Shown: one piece after another, positions 1 to 7,402 of the stretch
How positions within the stretch are numbered: the first letter of the stretch is position 1
Layout: each line of letters begins with the position of its first letter
Assembly: GCF_022095675.1 (NCBI RefSeq)
Contig: NZ_JAHYSG010000039.1
Span: forward strand, 30,038 to 94,037
Source of the DNA: Dactylosporangium sp. AC04546
GTDB lineage: Bacteria; Actinomycetota; Actinomycetes; Mycobacteriales; Micromonosporaceae
Reading direction: 5' to 3'
DNA: 64,000 nt
Made by a program: the position numbers and the translations under genes
The notes under the pieces: model-generated
What the model was told of the DNA's origin: nothing
What the model saw: the letters and a program-made list of their open reading frames with translations, nothing else
Databases searched by the model: none

Positions 1-141
1 CACTACATCGGCTGGCTGCGCATCCCCACGCTCGATCGCAAGGCGGCGCTCAAGTCGATGGAGGAGTTCGCCGACAAGGTGATCCCGTACTTCCGGGCCC
101 AGGAGAAGGCCCAGTCCGAACCGCAGGCGGTCGCAGGGTGA
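1..141 (+). CDS. LLM-class flavin/F420-dependent oxidoreductase, 3' end only
   Basis: The window opens inside this gene; 46 C-terminal residues remain, beginning HYIGWLRIPT. The tail (a Trp-Leu-Arg segment, then a long amphipathic helix and EFADKVIPYFR) resembles the ends of the complete LLM enzymes at 2656 and 4637, which finish with an ATEVFPAFR or REVMPRF type motif. The stop overlaps the GTG of the next gene by four bases (GTGA), so it belongs to the same operon. The family is inferred only from this C-terminal similarity and from the neighbours; cofactor and substrate cannot be read from the fragment. Confidence 0.7.
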   Translation, partial: HYIGWLRIPTLDRKAALKSMEEFADKVIPYFRAQEKAQSEPQAVAG

Positions 142-1121
142 AGATCAGCTGCTTCCTGAGCGCCCAGTTCGACCCGTCGGCGTCGGCCGTCGACGGCATC
201 GACGCCGTGGTGACCCAGGCGGCCGCGGCCGAGGCGGCCGGGTTCCACGCCGTCTACCTCGGCCACCACTACCTGGCCCGGTCCGCGTTCGTGCAGCCGG
301 TTCCGCTCGCCGGCTACCTCGCCCACGCCACCACCCGCGTGCGCATCGGCTTCGCCGTGCTGCTCGCGCCGCTGCTCAACCCGGTCGCCCTGGCCGAGGA
401 GCTGGCCTCCCTCGACGTGCTGTCGCGCGGCCGGCTCACCGTCGGCCTCGGCGCCGGCTACCGCCGGCGGGAGACCGCCGCGTTCGGCGTCGCCTGGGAC
501 GACCGGCTGCGCCGCCTGCGCGAGTACGTGCCGCTGCTGCGCACGCTGTGGAACGGCGAGACCGTCGACGCCGCCGGCAGCTGGGGCGAGGTCCCCGGCG
601 CCTCCCTCGCCCTGCGCCCGGTCCAGCCGGGCGGCCCGCCGATCTGGATCGGGGCGTTCGCCGAGCCCGCGGTGCGCCGCGCCGCCCGCCTCGACGCGCC
701 CTGGCTCATCGGCCCGAAGGGCAACGACCAGGAGCTGGCCCACCTCCTCGGCCTCTACCGGGCCGAGCTCGAGGAGCGCGGGTTCTCCCTGGAGCGGGAG
801 TACCCGATGAGCCGCGAGGCCTTCATCGCCGACAGCTACGACGCCGCCGTCGCCGGGGTCCACCCGCACCTGCAGCGCCAGTACGCCGGCTACAAGTCGT
901 GGGACGACGCGCAGTCCCTCGACCTCGACCGCTACCTCGCCGAGGACTGCCTGGTCGGCTCGGCCGACGAGATCGTCGCGAAGCTGCGCCGCTGGGAGGC
1001 CGAGCTCGGCATCACCGAGGTGTCGCTGCGCCACCAGTTCGTCGGCGCGTCCCAGGAGGAGGCCATGGAGCAGCTCGCCCGCTTCGGCGAAGAAGTGATT
1101 CCCCGGGTGGTGACGCCATGA
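138..1121 (+). CDS. LLM-class flavin/F420-dependent oxidoreductase
   Basis: A 327-residue luciferase-like TIM-barrel protein of normal family length. Typical landmarks are an N-terminal beta strand (MKISCFLSAQFDP), a GLGAGYRR segment near residues 103-110 of the kind that lies by the flavin phosphate, and GGPPIWIGA near 168-176. Such enzymes use FMN or F420 to oxidise or monooxygenate small organic substrates. The GTG start overlaps the upstream stop and the stop overlaps the ATG of the ligase gene, so translation is coupled on both sides. Two more LLM genes follow in the operon; their divergence suggests different steps rather than recent copies. Substrate unknown. Confidence 0.88.
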   Translation: MKISCFLSAQFDPSASAVDGIDAVVTQAAAAEAAGFHAVYLGHHYLARSAFVQPVPLAGYLAHATTRVRIGFAVLLAPLLNPVALAEELASLDVLSRGRLTVGLGAGYRRRETAAFGVAWDDRLRRLREYVPLLRTLWNGETVDAAGSWGEVPGASLALRPVQPGGPPIWIGAFAEPAVRRAARLDAPWLIGPKGNDQELAHLLGLYRAELEERGFSLEREYPMSREAFIADSYDAAVAGVHPHLQRQYAGYKSWDDAQSLDLDRYLAEDCLVGSADEIVAKLRRWEAELGITEVSLRHQFVGASQEEAMEQLARFGEEVIPRVVTP

Positions 1122-2659
1122 CCAACCTCGCCCGCATCCTGGAGGGCCGCCGCGACGATCGCGGCGACGTCGTCGGCCTGCACGGCGAGGACGGCCGGAC
1201 GTGGACGTTCGCCGAGGTCGACCGGCTCGCCGGCGGCGTCGCCGCCGCACTGCGCGCCGAGGGGATCGGCCCCGGCGACCGGGTCGCCTGCTACCTGACC
1301 AACGGGCCGGAGATCGTCTTCTTCCTCTTCGGCGCCTGGAAGATCGGCGCCGTACCGGTGACGGTCAGCAGCCTCTACAACGCCTCGGAGCTGGCCGAGT
1401 CGGTCGCCAAGACCGATCCGCAGCTGCTGCTCGTCGACGATCGGCGCCCCGACGTCGTCGCCGAGCTCACGGCGCTGTCCGCCGTGCCGGTCCGCGCGTT
1501 CGGCGCCGCCCCGCCCGGCGTCGACGCGCTCGACTGGCGGCACGAGCGGCTCACGCCGGCCGTGGACGTCGACCCCGACGCCGAGGCCTGCATCCTCTTC
1601 ACCGGCGGCACGACCGGCCGGCCCAAGGCGGTCAGCGTCACCCACGGCGGCACCCGCGCGTCGCTCGCCCGGTTGGCGCGCGTCTCCACCGGTACCGACG
1701 CGGAGTCCACGGCCGCCGCGGACGCCAGCCCCAACCTCATCGCCCTGCCGCTCTTCCACAGCGGCGGGCAGCACTCGCTGCTGTTCGCGTGCTACGTCGG
1801 GCGCGCCGCGGTCGTCTGGGAGCGCTTCGGCGTCGACCGGCTCGCCGAGCTGATGGAGCGGTTCCGCTTCGACAACTTCTTCTTCCTGCCCACCATGGTG
1901 TTCGACATCGTGCACGCCGAGCGGGACCTGCCGTTCGAAGGCGTCAAGTCGGTGCTCGTGGCCGGGCAGGCGATCGCGTGGCCGGTGCGCCGCGCGTTCG
2001 AGGAGCGCTACCGGGTGCCGATCCTGGTCAACTACGGCTCGACCGAGGCCGGGCACATCGCCGGCTGGAACGGCCGGGACATGAAGGCGGGCCTGTGGAA
2101 GCCCGGCTCGGCCGGCCGGGTGTACCCCGGCGTGGAGCTGGAGATCCGCGACGACGCCGGCCACGCCCTGCCGACCGGCGCGGAGGGCGAGGTGGTCGTG
2201 CGCTCGGAGCTCACCCGCGGCTACGTCGACGACGCCGAGGCGTCCCGCGAGCTGGTCCGCGACGGCTGGGTGCACACCGGCGACATCGGCTACGTCGACG
2301 AGGACGGCGTGCTGTTCCTCGTCGGCCGCAAGCGCGACATGATCAAGTGCGGCGGCTTCCAGGTCTGGCCCGAGGAGATCGAGGACGAGCTGCGCGGGCA
2401 CCCGCTCGTGCACGACGTGCGCGTCCTCGGCCGGCCCGACGACCGGCTCGGCGAGATCCCGGTCGCCCTCGTCGTGCGCGAGCCCGACGAGACCGTCGCC
2501 GACGCCGACCTCGCCGGCGCGCTCGTGGCCTTCGCCCGCGACCGGCTCGCGCACTTCAAGACCCCGCGGCGCATCGAGTTCGTGCCCGCCCTGGAGCGCA
2601 GCGCGACCGGCAAGCTCAGCCGCGTCTCGCCCGCGGTCTCGCCCGGAGGTGACTTGTGA
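1118..2659 (+). CDS. ANL-superfamily acyl-CoA synthetase (AMP-forming)
   Basis: A 513-residue adenylating enzyme that should activate a carboxylic acid through an acyl-AMP to its CoA thioester. Visible core motifs are the P-loop TGGTTGRPK (residues 162-170), NYGSTEAG, HTGDIGY near 386, the GRKRDMIKCGGFQVWPEEIE hinge region, and the catalytic lysine in ATGKLS near 497. I chose the ATG at 1118 because it overlaps the previous stop (ATGA) and gives a normal N-terminus; the reading frame stays open upstream without family similarity. Sitting between LLM oxidoreductases and enoyl-CoA hydratases, it is the likely entry step of a CoA-linked degradation pathway. The acid is unknown. Confidence 0.92.
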   Translation: MTNLARILEGRRDDRGDVVGLHGEDGRTWTFAEVDRLAGGVAAALRAEGIGPGDRVACYLTNGPEIVFFLFGAWKIGAVPVTVSSLYNASELAESVAKTDPQLLLVDDRRPDVVAELTALSAVPVRAFGAAPPGVDALDWRHERLTPAVDVDPDAEACILFTGGTTGRPKAVSVTHGGTRASLARLARVSTGTDAESTAAADASPNLIALPLFHSGGQHSLLFACYVGRAAVVWERFGVDRLAELMERFRFDNFFFLPTMVFDIVHAERDLPFEGVKSVLVAGQAIAWPVRRAFEERYRVPILVNYGSTEAGHIAGWNGRDMKAGLWKPGSAGRVYPGVELEIRDDAGHALPTGAEGEVVVRSELTRGYVDDAEASRELVRDGWVHTGDIGYVDEDGVLFLVGRKRDMIKCGGFQVWPEEIEDELRGHPLVHDVRVLGRPDDRLGEIPVALVVREPDETVADADLAGALVAFARDRLAHFKTPRRIEFVPALERSATGKLSRVSPAVSPGGDL

Positions 2660-3648
2660 AGTTCGGCATCATGGCGTCGCACCAGTACCCCCACGGCGAC
2701 GACCTCGGCAAGCACCTCAGCGACCTGTTCGGCACCGTCGAGCTGGCCGCGGAGCTGGGCTACGACTCGGTCTGGACGATCAACCACTTCCAGTCGAACC
2801 TGGCCACCCCGCAGCCGATCTCGATGACGGCGAGCCTCATCCCGCGCTCCGGGAACATGCTCATCGGCACCGGCATCCTGCTGCTGCCGATGTTCCACCC
2901 GGTGCACATCGCCGAGGAGTTCGCCACCCTCGACCACCTCTCCGGCGGCCGGGTCGTGCTCGGCGTCGGCGCCGGCTACCGGGAGAACGAGTTCGCCGCG
3001 TTCGGCATCGACCCGGACACCCGCTTCCGGCGCCTCGACGAGAGCCTGCGGCTCATCCGCGCGCTGTGGAGCGGCGAGCCGGTCACCAGCGACGGCGAGT
3101 ACTACCCGCTCAAGGACGCCACGATCGGGGTGCGGCCGCTGACCCCGGGCGGCCCGCCGATCTGGGTCGGCGCCGGCGGCAAGAAGGCGGTGCGCCGCGC
3201 CGCCCGGCTCGGCGACGCCTGGTACGCGCCGGGCAACTCGCCGAGCAAGCGGTTCCTGCCCGAGCACCTCGCCGTCTACAACGCGGCGCTGGACGAGTAC
3301 GGGCGGGACCCGGCGACGGTGAGCCGGCCCGTCGGCGTCGAGCTCTACTGCGCGCCGAGCACCGAGCGGGCCGTCGAGGAGGCGCTGCCGCACGCCCGCG
3401 TCGAGTACTCCACCTACGCCGAGTACCCGGCGCTGCGCTGGCAGCGGGACCGTTTCGACGAGCTGGTCCGCAACACGCTGCTGCTCGGCTCGCCCGAGTT
3501 CCTCATCGAGCGCATCTCGGCCCTGCGCGAGCTGGGCTTCGACCACCTCATCTTCCGCCCCGGCTGGCTGGGCATGCCCACCGAGAAGGTCCGCGCCTCG
3601 CTGCGGCTGTTCGCCACCGAAGTGTTTCCCGCCTTCCGTACTGCTTAA
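2656..3648 (+). CDS. LLM-class flavin/F420-dependent oxidoreductase
   Basis: A 330-residue luciferase-like protein starting MKFGIMASHQYP, with GVGAGYRENEF in the flavin-binding region and GGPPIWVGAGG before the last third of the barrel. It is closest within this window to the protein at 4637, sharing the MKFGI start, the STPQP/ATPQP segment and the GYRE motif, so the two are probably paralogues. The GTG start overlaps the ligase stop (GTGA). It probably acts on the CoA ester made by the upstream ligase or on a later intermediate; this is inferred from position only. Confidence 0.88.
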   Translation: MKFGIMASHQYPHGDDLGKHLSDLFGTVELAAELGYDSVWTINHFQSNLATPQPISMTASLIPRSGNMLIGTGILLLPMFHPVHIAEEFATLDHLSGGRVVLGVGAGYRENEFAAFGIDPDTRFRRLDESLRLIRALWSGEPVTSDGEYYPLKDATIGVRPLTPGGPPIWVGAGGKKAVRRAARLGDAWYAPGNSPSKRFLPEHLAVYNAALDEYGRDPATVSRPVGVELYCAPSTERAVEEALPHARVEYSTYAEYPALRWQRDRFDELVRNTLLLGSPEFLIERISALRELGFDHLIFRPGWLGMPTEKVRASLRLFATEVFPAFRTA

Positions 3649-3659
3649 GGACGATCGCT

Positions 3660-4631
3660 GTGAAGAAGACCGAAGCCGAGCTGCTCGAAAACCAGTGGGA
3701 CGTCGAGAACATGGAGGTGGACCCGGAGGTCCTCGCCAAGTACGTCCGCTACGACGTCGACGCGCAGCGCCACGTCGCCACGATCACGTTCGACCGGCCC
3801 GAGCGGCTCAACGCGATCCCGGTCGCCGCCTTCGAGCGGGTCGGCGACCTCGTGCGGGAGGCCGAGACCGACGACCGGGTCAAGGTCATCGTGTTCAAGG
3901 GCGAGGGCGAGCACTTCGGTACGGGCGCCGACGCCGCCGAACTGGGCCACTACATCGGCTACAAGTCCGGCACCGACAAGGCGTCGCGGCGCCGGCCGGC
4001 CCAGCGGCAGCGGATCCTGCCCGACCGCAACGTGCTCAGCTCCGGCTTCACCCGCCCGATCATCGAGTCGCTCAAGGCGACCATCTGCCAGGTCCAGGGG
4101 TACTGCTACGGCGGTCACTTCCAGATCGCGCTCTCGGCCGACATCGTCATCGCCGCGCCCGACGCCCGCTTCACCCACCCGGCGTTTCGCTACCTGGGCC
4201 CGGCGCCGCAGGACATGTACCACTGGATCGAGAAGGTCGGCCTGACCACGATGAAGGACGTCATGCTCACCATGCGGGCCATCGGCGCCGAGGAGGGCGA
4301 GCGCAAGGGCCTCGTCACCAAGGTCGTGCCGCACGAGGAGCTGCAGCGCTGGGTCGACGACTACGCCGACGCGATCGCCGTCATGCCGCTCGACTCGCTC
4401 ATGATGGGCAAGTCGATGATGCAGGTCGTCATGGAGGCCCGCGGCAAGGGCCTGGGCGCGATGACCGGCTGGGTCGGCCACGGCTGGGCGACCAACGTCA
4501 GCTTCGAGGAGGGGGACTGGAACTTCCTCAAGGAGCGCCGCGAGAAGGGCATCCGGCAGGCCCTCGCCGACCGTGACCGGCTCGTCGCGCCGTACTTCCG
4601 GCTCAGCGACACCCGTTCGCGCGAGGAGTAG
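3660..4631 (+). CDS. Enoyl-CoA hydratase/isomerase family protein
   Basis: A 323-residue crotonase-fold protein with an N-terminal extension of about 35 residues before the first core strand (HVATITFDRPERLNAI). The oxyanion-hole segments are visible as GTGADAAELG and QGYCYGGHFQIALSADIVIA. Crotonases hydrate, isomerise or cleave acyl-CoA thioesters. GTG at 3660 was chosen because an AGGA box sits just upstream and the first residues look like a normal start (KKTEAELLEN); upstream codons in the same frame are shadows of the previous gene. It lies 11 bases after the LLM stop and 5 before the next. An expected glutamate pair is not obvious, so lyase or hydrolase activity is possible. Confidence 0.87.
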   Translation: MKKTEAELLENQWDVENMEVDPEVLAKYVRYDVDAQRHVATITFDRPERLNAIPVAAFERVGDLVREAETDDRVKVIVFKGEGEHFGTGADAAELGHYIGYKSGTDKASRRRPAQRQRILPDRNVLSSGFTRPIIESLKATICQVQGYCYGGHFQIALSADIVIAAPDARFTHPAFRYLGPAPQDMYHWIEKVGLTTMKDVMLTMRAIGAEEGERKGLVTKVVPHEELQRWVDDYADAIAVMPLDSLMMGKSMMQVVMEARGKGLGAMTGWVGHGWATNVSFEEGDWNFLKERREKGIRQALADRDRLVAPYFRLSDTRSREE

Positions 4632-4636
4632 GCCGC

Positions 4637-5620
4637 GTGAAGTTCGGCATCCTGCTCGACCACCAGTACGCGCCCGGCGACGACCTGCACCGGCGCACCG
4701 CCGAGACCGTCGAGTACGTCCAGCACATCCGGGACCTGGGGTACGACTCGGTCTTCGGCATCCACCACTACCTGTCGTCGCTGTCCACCCCGCAGCCGCT
4801 GCCGTTGCTGAGCCGGCTCATCGACCACTCGGGGACGATGCAGCTCGGCACCGGCATCCTCATCCTGCCGCTGGGGCATCCGGTGCACTGGGCCGAGGAG
4901 ATCGCCACCATCGACCAGATGTCGGGCGGGCGGTTCGTGCTCGGCATCGGCTCGGGGTACCGCGAGATCGAGTTCGCCTCGTTCGGCCTCGAACGGCGCA
5001 CCCGGGTGTCCCGGATGAACGAGGCCCTCGAGGTCATGCAGCGGCTGTGGACCGGCGAGACGGTCACCCACAAGGGCCAGCACTTCCAGCTCGACGGGGT
5101 GCGCTGCAGCGTCCTGCCGGTGCAGCGGCCGCACCCGCCGGTCTGGGTCGGCGCCAACGGCCCGATCGGCATCGCCCGCATCGCCCGGCAGGGCCTGCCC
5201 TGGCTCGCCCCGTCGAACGTGCGGCGGAACTGGGCCGTCGGCAACCTCGCCGACTACCGCGCCGCGCGCCTTGAGGCCGGCTTCACCGAGGACGGCGCGG
5301 AGTTCCCGATCCACCGCGACCTGTGCGTCGCCGACTCGTTCGACGAGGCCTTCGCCATCGCCGGTACCGAGGTCCGCCGCTCCTACGACGAGTACGTCCA
5401 GTACGGCATGGACTACTTCGCCACGCAGTGGGAGGGCATCAAGCACAAGGCGCTGTTCTTCGGCTCGCCCGACGACATCGCCGCGAAGGTCCGCGACTTC
5501 GCCGACGCCGGCTACAACCATTTCGTCTTCCGTGCCCAGTGGCTCGGGCTGCCGATCGAACGGTCCGTCGAGATCGTCGAGCGGTTCGCCCGCGAGGTCA
5601 TGCCGAGGTTCCGCCCATGA
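4637..5620 (+). CDS. LLM-class flavin/F420-dependent oxidoreductase
   Basis: A 327-residue luciferase-like protein (MKFGILLDHQYAPGDD start, GIGSGYREIEF in the flavin region, PVWVGANGP in the second half). It is the last of four LLM proteins in the operon and resembles the one at 2656. The GTG start lies five bases after the hydratase stop and its own stop overlaps the ATG of the VOC gene (ATGA). Repeated use of this fold in one operon suggests successive oxidations, or one flavin enzyme per branch of a substrate mixture. No reductase gene is present here, so reduced F420 or FMN must come from elsewhere. Confidence 0.88.
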   Translation: MKFGILLDHQYAPGDDLHRRTAETVEYVQHIRDLGYDSVFGIHHYLSSLSTPQPLPLLSRLIDHSGTMQLGTGILILPLGHPVHWAEEIATIDQMSGGRFVLGIGSGYREIEFASFGLERRTRVSRMNEALEVMQRLWTGETVTHKGQHFQLDGVRCSVLPVQRPHPPVWVGANGPIGIARIARQGLPWLAPSNVRRNWAVGNLADYRAARLEAGFTEDGAEFPIHRDLCVADSFDEAFAIAGTEVRRSYDEYVQYGMDYFATQWEGIKHKALFFGSPDDIAAKVRDFADAGYNHFVFRAQWLGLPIERSVEIVERFAREVMPRFRP

Positions 5621-5952
5621 AGATCGGTCACATCATCGTCCCGGCTGACGACCTGGACGCCCAGCTCGCCTTCTACACCGCGCTGGGACTCACGACCCGG
5701 TTCCGCGACGGCGACCGCTACGCCGCCGTCACCGACGGCGCGGTGACGGTCGGCCTGGCCGACGCCTCCCAGCAGCCCGTCGCCGGCCGCACCGTGCTCA
5801 GCATCCAGGTCGACGACCTCGACGCGTGCCTCGCGCGGCTCGCGGCGGCCGGCTCGGCCGCGGCGGAGCCGGTGACCGGCCCGCACGAACGGCGGGCCCT
5901 GGTCACCGACCCGGCCGGCAACCCGCTCGTCGTCTACGAGCGGCTGTCGTGA
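5617..5952 (+). CDS. VOC (glyoxalase/dioxygenase) superfamily protein
   Basis: A 111-residue single-module vicinal-oxygen-chelate protein. The fold signature is clear: MKIGHIIVPADDLDAQLAFYTALGL at the start, with a possible metal-ligand His at residue 5, and TDPAGNPLVVYERLS at the end, with a possible ligand Glu near 108. Members isomerise, epimerise or cleave small metabolites, or bind them. Both ends overlap neighbours by four bases. In CoA-linked pathways such proteins may act as epimerases; that role here is only a guess. Confidence 0.85.
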   Translation: MKIGHIIVPADDLDAQLAFYTALGLTTRFRDGDRYAAVTDGAVTVGLADASQQPVAGRTVLSIQVDDLDACLARLAAAGSAAAEPVTGPHERRALVTDPAGNPLVVYERLS

Positions 5953-6671
5953 GCGCCGTCGCCGTCGTCCGGATGGGCCCGACGCTCACCGCCGCCGAGA
6001 AGGAGCGGCTGCTCGCGGCGCTACGCGCGGCGGCCGCCGACGACGCGGTGCGGGCCGTGGTCCTCACCGGCACCGGCACCGTCTTCAGCCGCGGCCAGGA
6101 CCTGCGGGAGCTGGACGCGGCGCTGCGGGCCGACCCGGCCGCGGCGGCCGAGACGGTCGAGCGGCACTACAACCCGATCACGCTGCTGCTGGCGACGATG
6201 CCCAAGCCGGTGATCGCCGCCGTCAACGGCACCTGCGCCGGCGCCGGCCTCGGCTTCGCGCTCGCCTGCGACCTGCAGGTGTGGTCGGCGACGGCGACGC
6301 TGGCGACCGCGTTCACGAAGGTCGGCCTGACCTGCGACTCGGGGCTGTCGGCGACGCTGGCCCGGGCGGTCGGCCACGCGCGGGCCTCGGCGCTGGTGCT
6401 GCTGGCCGAGCCGTTCACGGTCGAGCAGGCGATCGCGTGGGGCTTCGCCGGCGACGTCGTCGCGCCCGAGGAGGTCGAGCCCCGCGCCCTTTCGCTGGCC
6501 GCCCGCCTCGCCGGCGGCCCGGCCCAGGCCTTCGCGGCGTCGAAGCGCCTGCTGGCGGCGTCGGCCGGGCGCTCCCTGCCCGACACGCTGCGCGCCGAGG
6601 CGGCCGAGCAGGCGGCGCTGGGCGTGACACCGGACCACGCGGCCGCGGTCGCCGCCTTCGTGTCCCGCTGA
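5949..6671 (+). CDS. Enoyl-CoA hydratase/isomerase family protein
   Basis: A 240-residue compact crotonase. Oxyanion-hole segments are TVFSRGQDLREL and NGTCAGAGLGFALACDL. The segment KVGLTCDSGLSATL has Asp where classical hydratases carry the second catalytic Glu, a pattern seen in PaaG-type isomerases. The GTG start overlaps the VOC stop (GTGA). It is the last intact gene of the operon: the base after its stop is within a few bases of the break in the dehydrogenase pseudogene on the other strand. Confidence 0.87.
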   Translation: MSAVAVVRMGPTLTAAEKERLLAALRAAAADDAVRAVVLTGTGTVFSRGQDLRELDAALRADPAAAAETVERHYNPITLLLATMPKPVIAAVNGTCAGAGLGFALACDLQVWSATATLATAFTKVGLTCDSGLSATLARAVGHARASALVLLAEPFTVEQAIAWGFAGDVVAPEEVEPRALSLAARLAGGPAQAFAASKRLLAASAGRSLPDTLRAEAAEQAALGVTPDHAAAVAAFVSR

Positions 6672-7234
6672 CCGGGCGCGACGAGGACCGGGAAGCCGGC
6701 CCGCTCATCGCGGTGGCGCGCGATGCCGGTGACGGCCGCGCCCAGCGCGGCGAGGTGCGGCGCGAGCGTGGCGGCGATCCCGCCGAAGCCCCAGATCGTC
6801 ACCCGGGCGCCGCGCAGCGTCCGGAAGCTGCCGGCCGGCGCCACCGGTTGCAGCCCGCCGAGCTCCCCGGCCCACCGGTGGCCGATCTGTGCGCGGATCG
6901 TCAGGTGCAGCCGCCGCGCCGCGGCGAGGATCAGCGCGAGCGCGTGCTCGGCGACCGGTCCGTCGTGCAGCGACTGCCCGGCCGTGATGACGACGCCGGG
7001 TTCGAACCGCGCCGCCAGTACCGCGTCGGGCCCGGCGGCCAGGGTCTGCACCCAGCGCAGCCGGTGCAGCCGGGCGGCGTCGCGCAGCAGGTGCGCCGGG
7101 TTGCCCCACACCACCAGTGCCTCGGCATCGGTGTGCTCGTCGGGCACCGGCCGGTCCACGGCGTAGGTGACCGCAAGGACGCCCGGTGGCGGGTCCAGAT
7201 CCAGGTCGACGCTGTTCGGCAGCAGCAGTTTCAC
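6672..7234 (-). pseudogene. D-isomer-specific 2-hydroxyacid dehydrogenase, 3'-truncated
   Basis: Reading from GTG at 7234, about 186 residues match the N-terminal half of a phosphoglycerate dehydrogenase-like protein: a substrate-domain segment (DGPVAEHALALILAAARR) and a Rossmann start WGFGGIAATLAPHLAALGA. After GFPVLVA the similarity stops at about 6677, and the open frame simply continues antisense through the hydratase gene with no family features. The rest of the NAD domain and the catalytic Arg, Glu and His of this family are missing. The break coincides with the end of the catabolic operon, so it probably marks a recombination joint. Confidence 0.75.
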
Positions 7235-7279
7235 GCGTCCCGGCCAGAGCGACCGTCAAGCTTGGCAACAAAAAGAAGA

Positions 7280-7303
7280 GGCAAGGAGATATCACTCCTC
7301 GCC
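7280..7303. repeat. Inverted repeat upstream of rph
   Basis: GGCAAGGAG, six bases (ATATCA), then CTCCTCGCC: a nine-base inverted repeat with one mismatch. It lies in an unusually A/T-rich stretch between the divergent dehydrogenase remnant and rph, 24 bases upstream of the rifamycin-associated element. It could be a second regulator site or a weak hairpin. Confidence 0.4.
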
Positions 7304-7326
7304 ACTTCTAACATATAGCAGAGCGG

Positions 7327-7345
7327 GGGGCTTGCCGCAAGACCC
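7327..7345 (+). promoter_or_regulatory. Rifamycin-associated element (RAE)
   Basis: GGGGCTTGCCGCAAGACCC is a 19-base inverted repeat that differs at two positions from the published actinomycete RAE, GGGGCTTGCGGCAAGGCCC. That element lies upstream of rifamycin-inactivating genes and is needed for rifamycin induction. Here it stands 57 bases before the rph start, which supports both the identity of rph and its induction by rifamycins. Confidence 0.85.
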
Positions 7346-7402
7346 GGGTCCTGCTGCACAATCGTCGGCCGTGCCAGGAACGGAAGCCTCGGAGGTGTCG
7401 CG

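Noticed and set aside
3..1250. Long minus-strand open frame antisense to the first LLM genes
   Set aside because: It mirrors the plus-strand genes, is Arg/Gly/Ala-rich without any domain, and arises from the GC3 bias; many similar long antisense frames (for example 932-2554, 7292-9961, 52377-53162) were dropped for the same reason.
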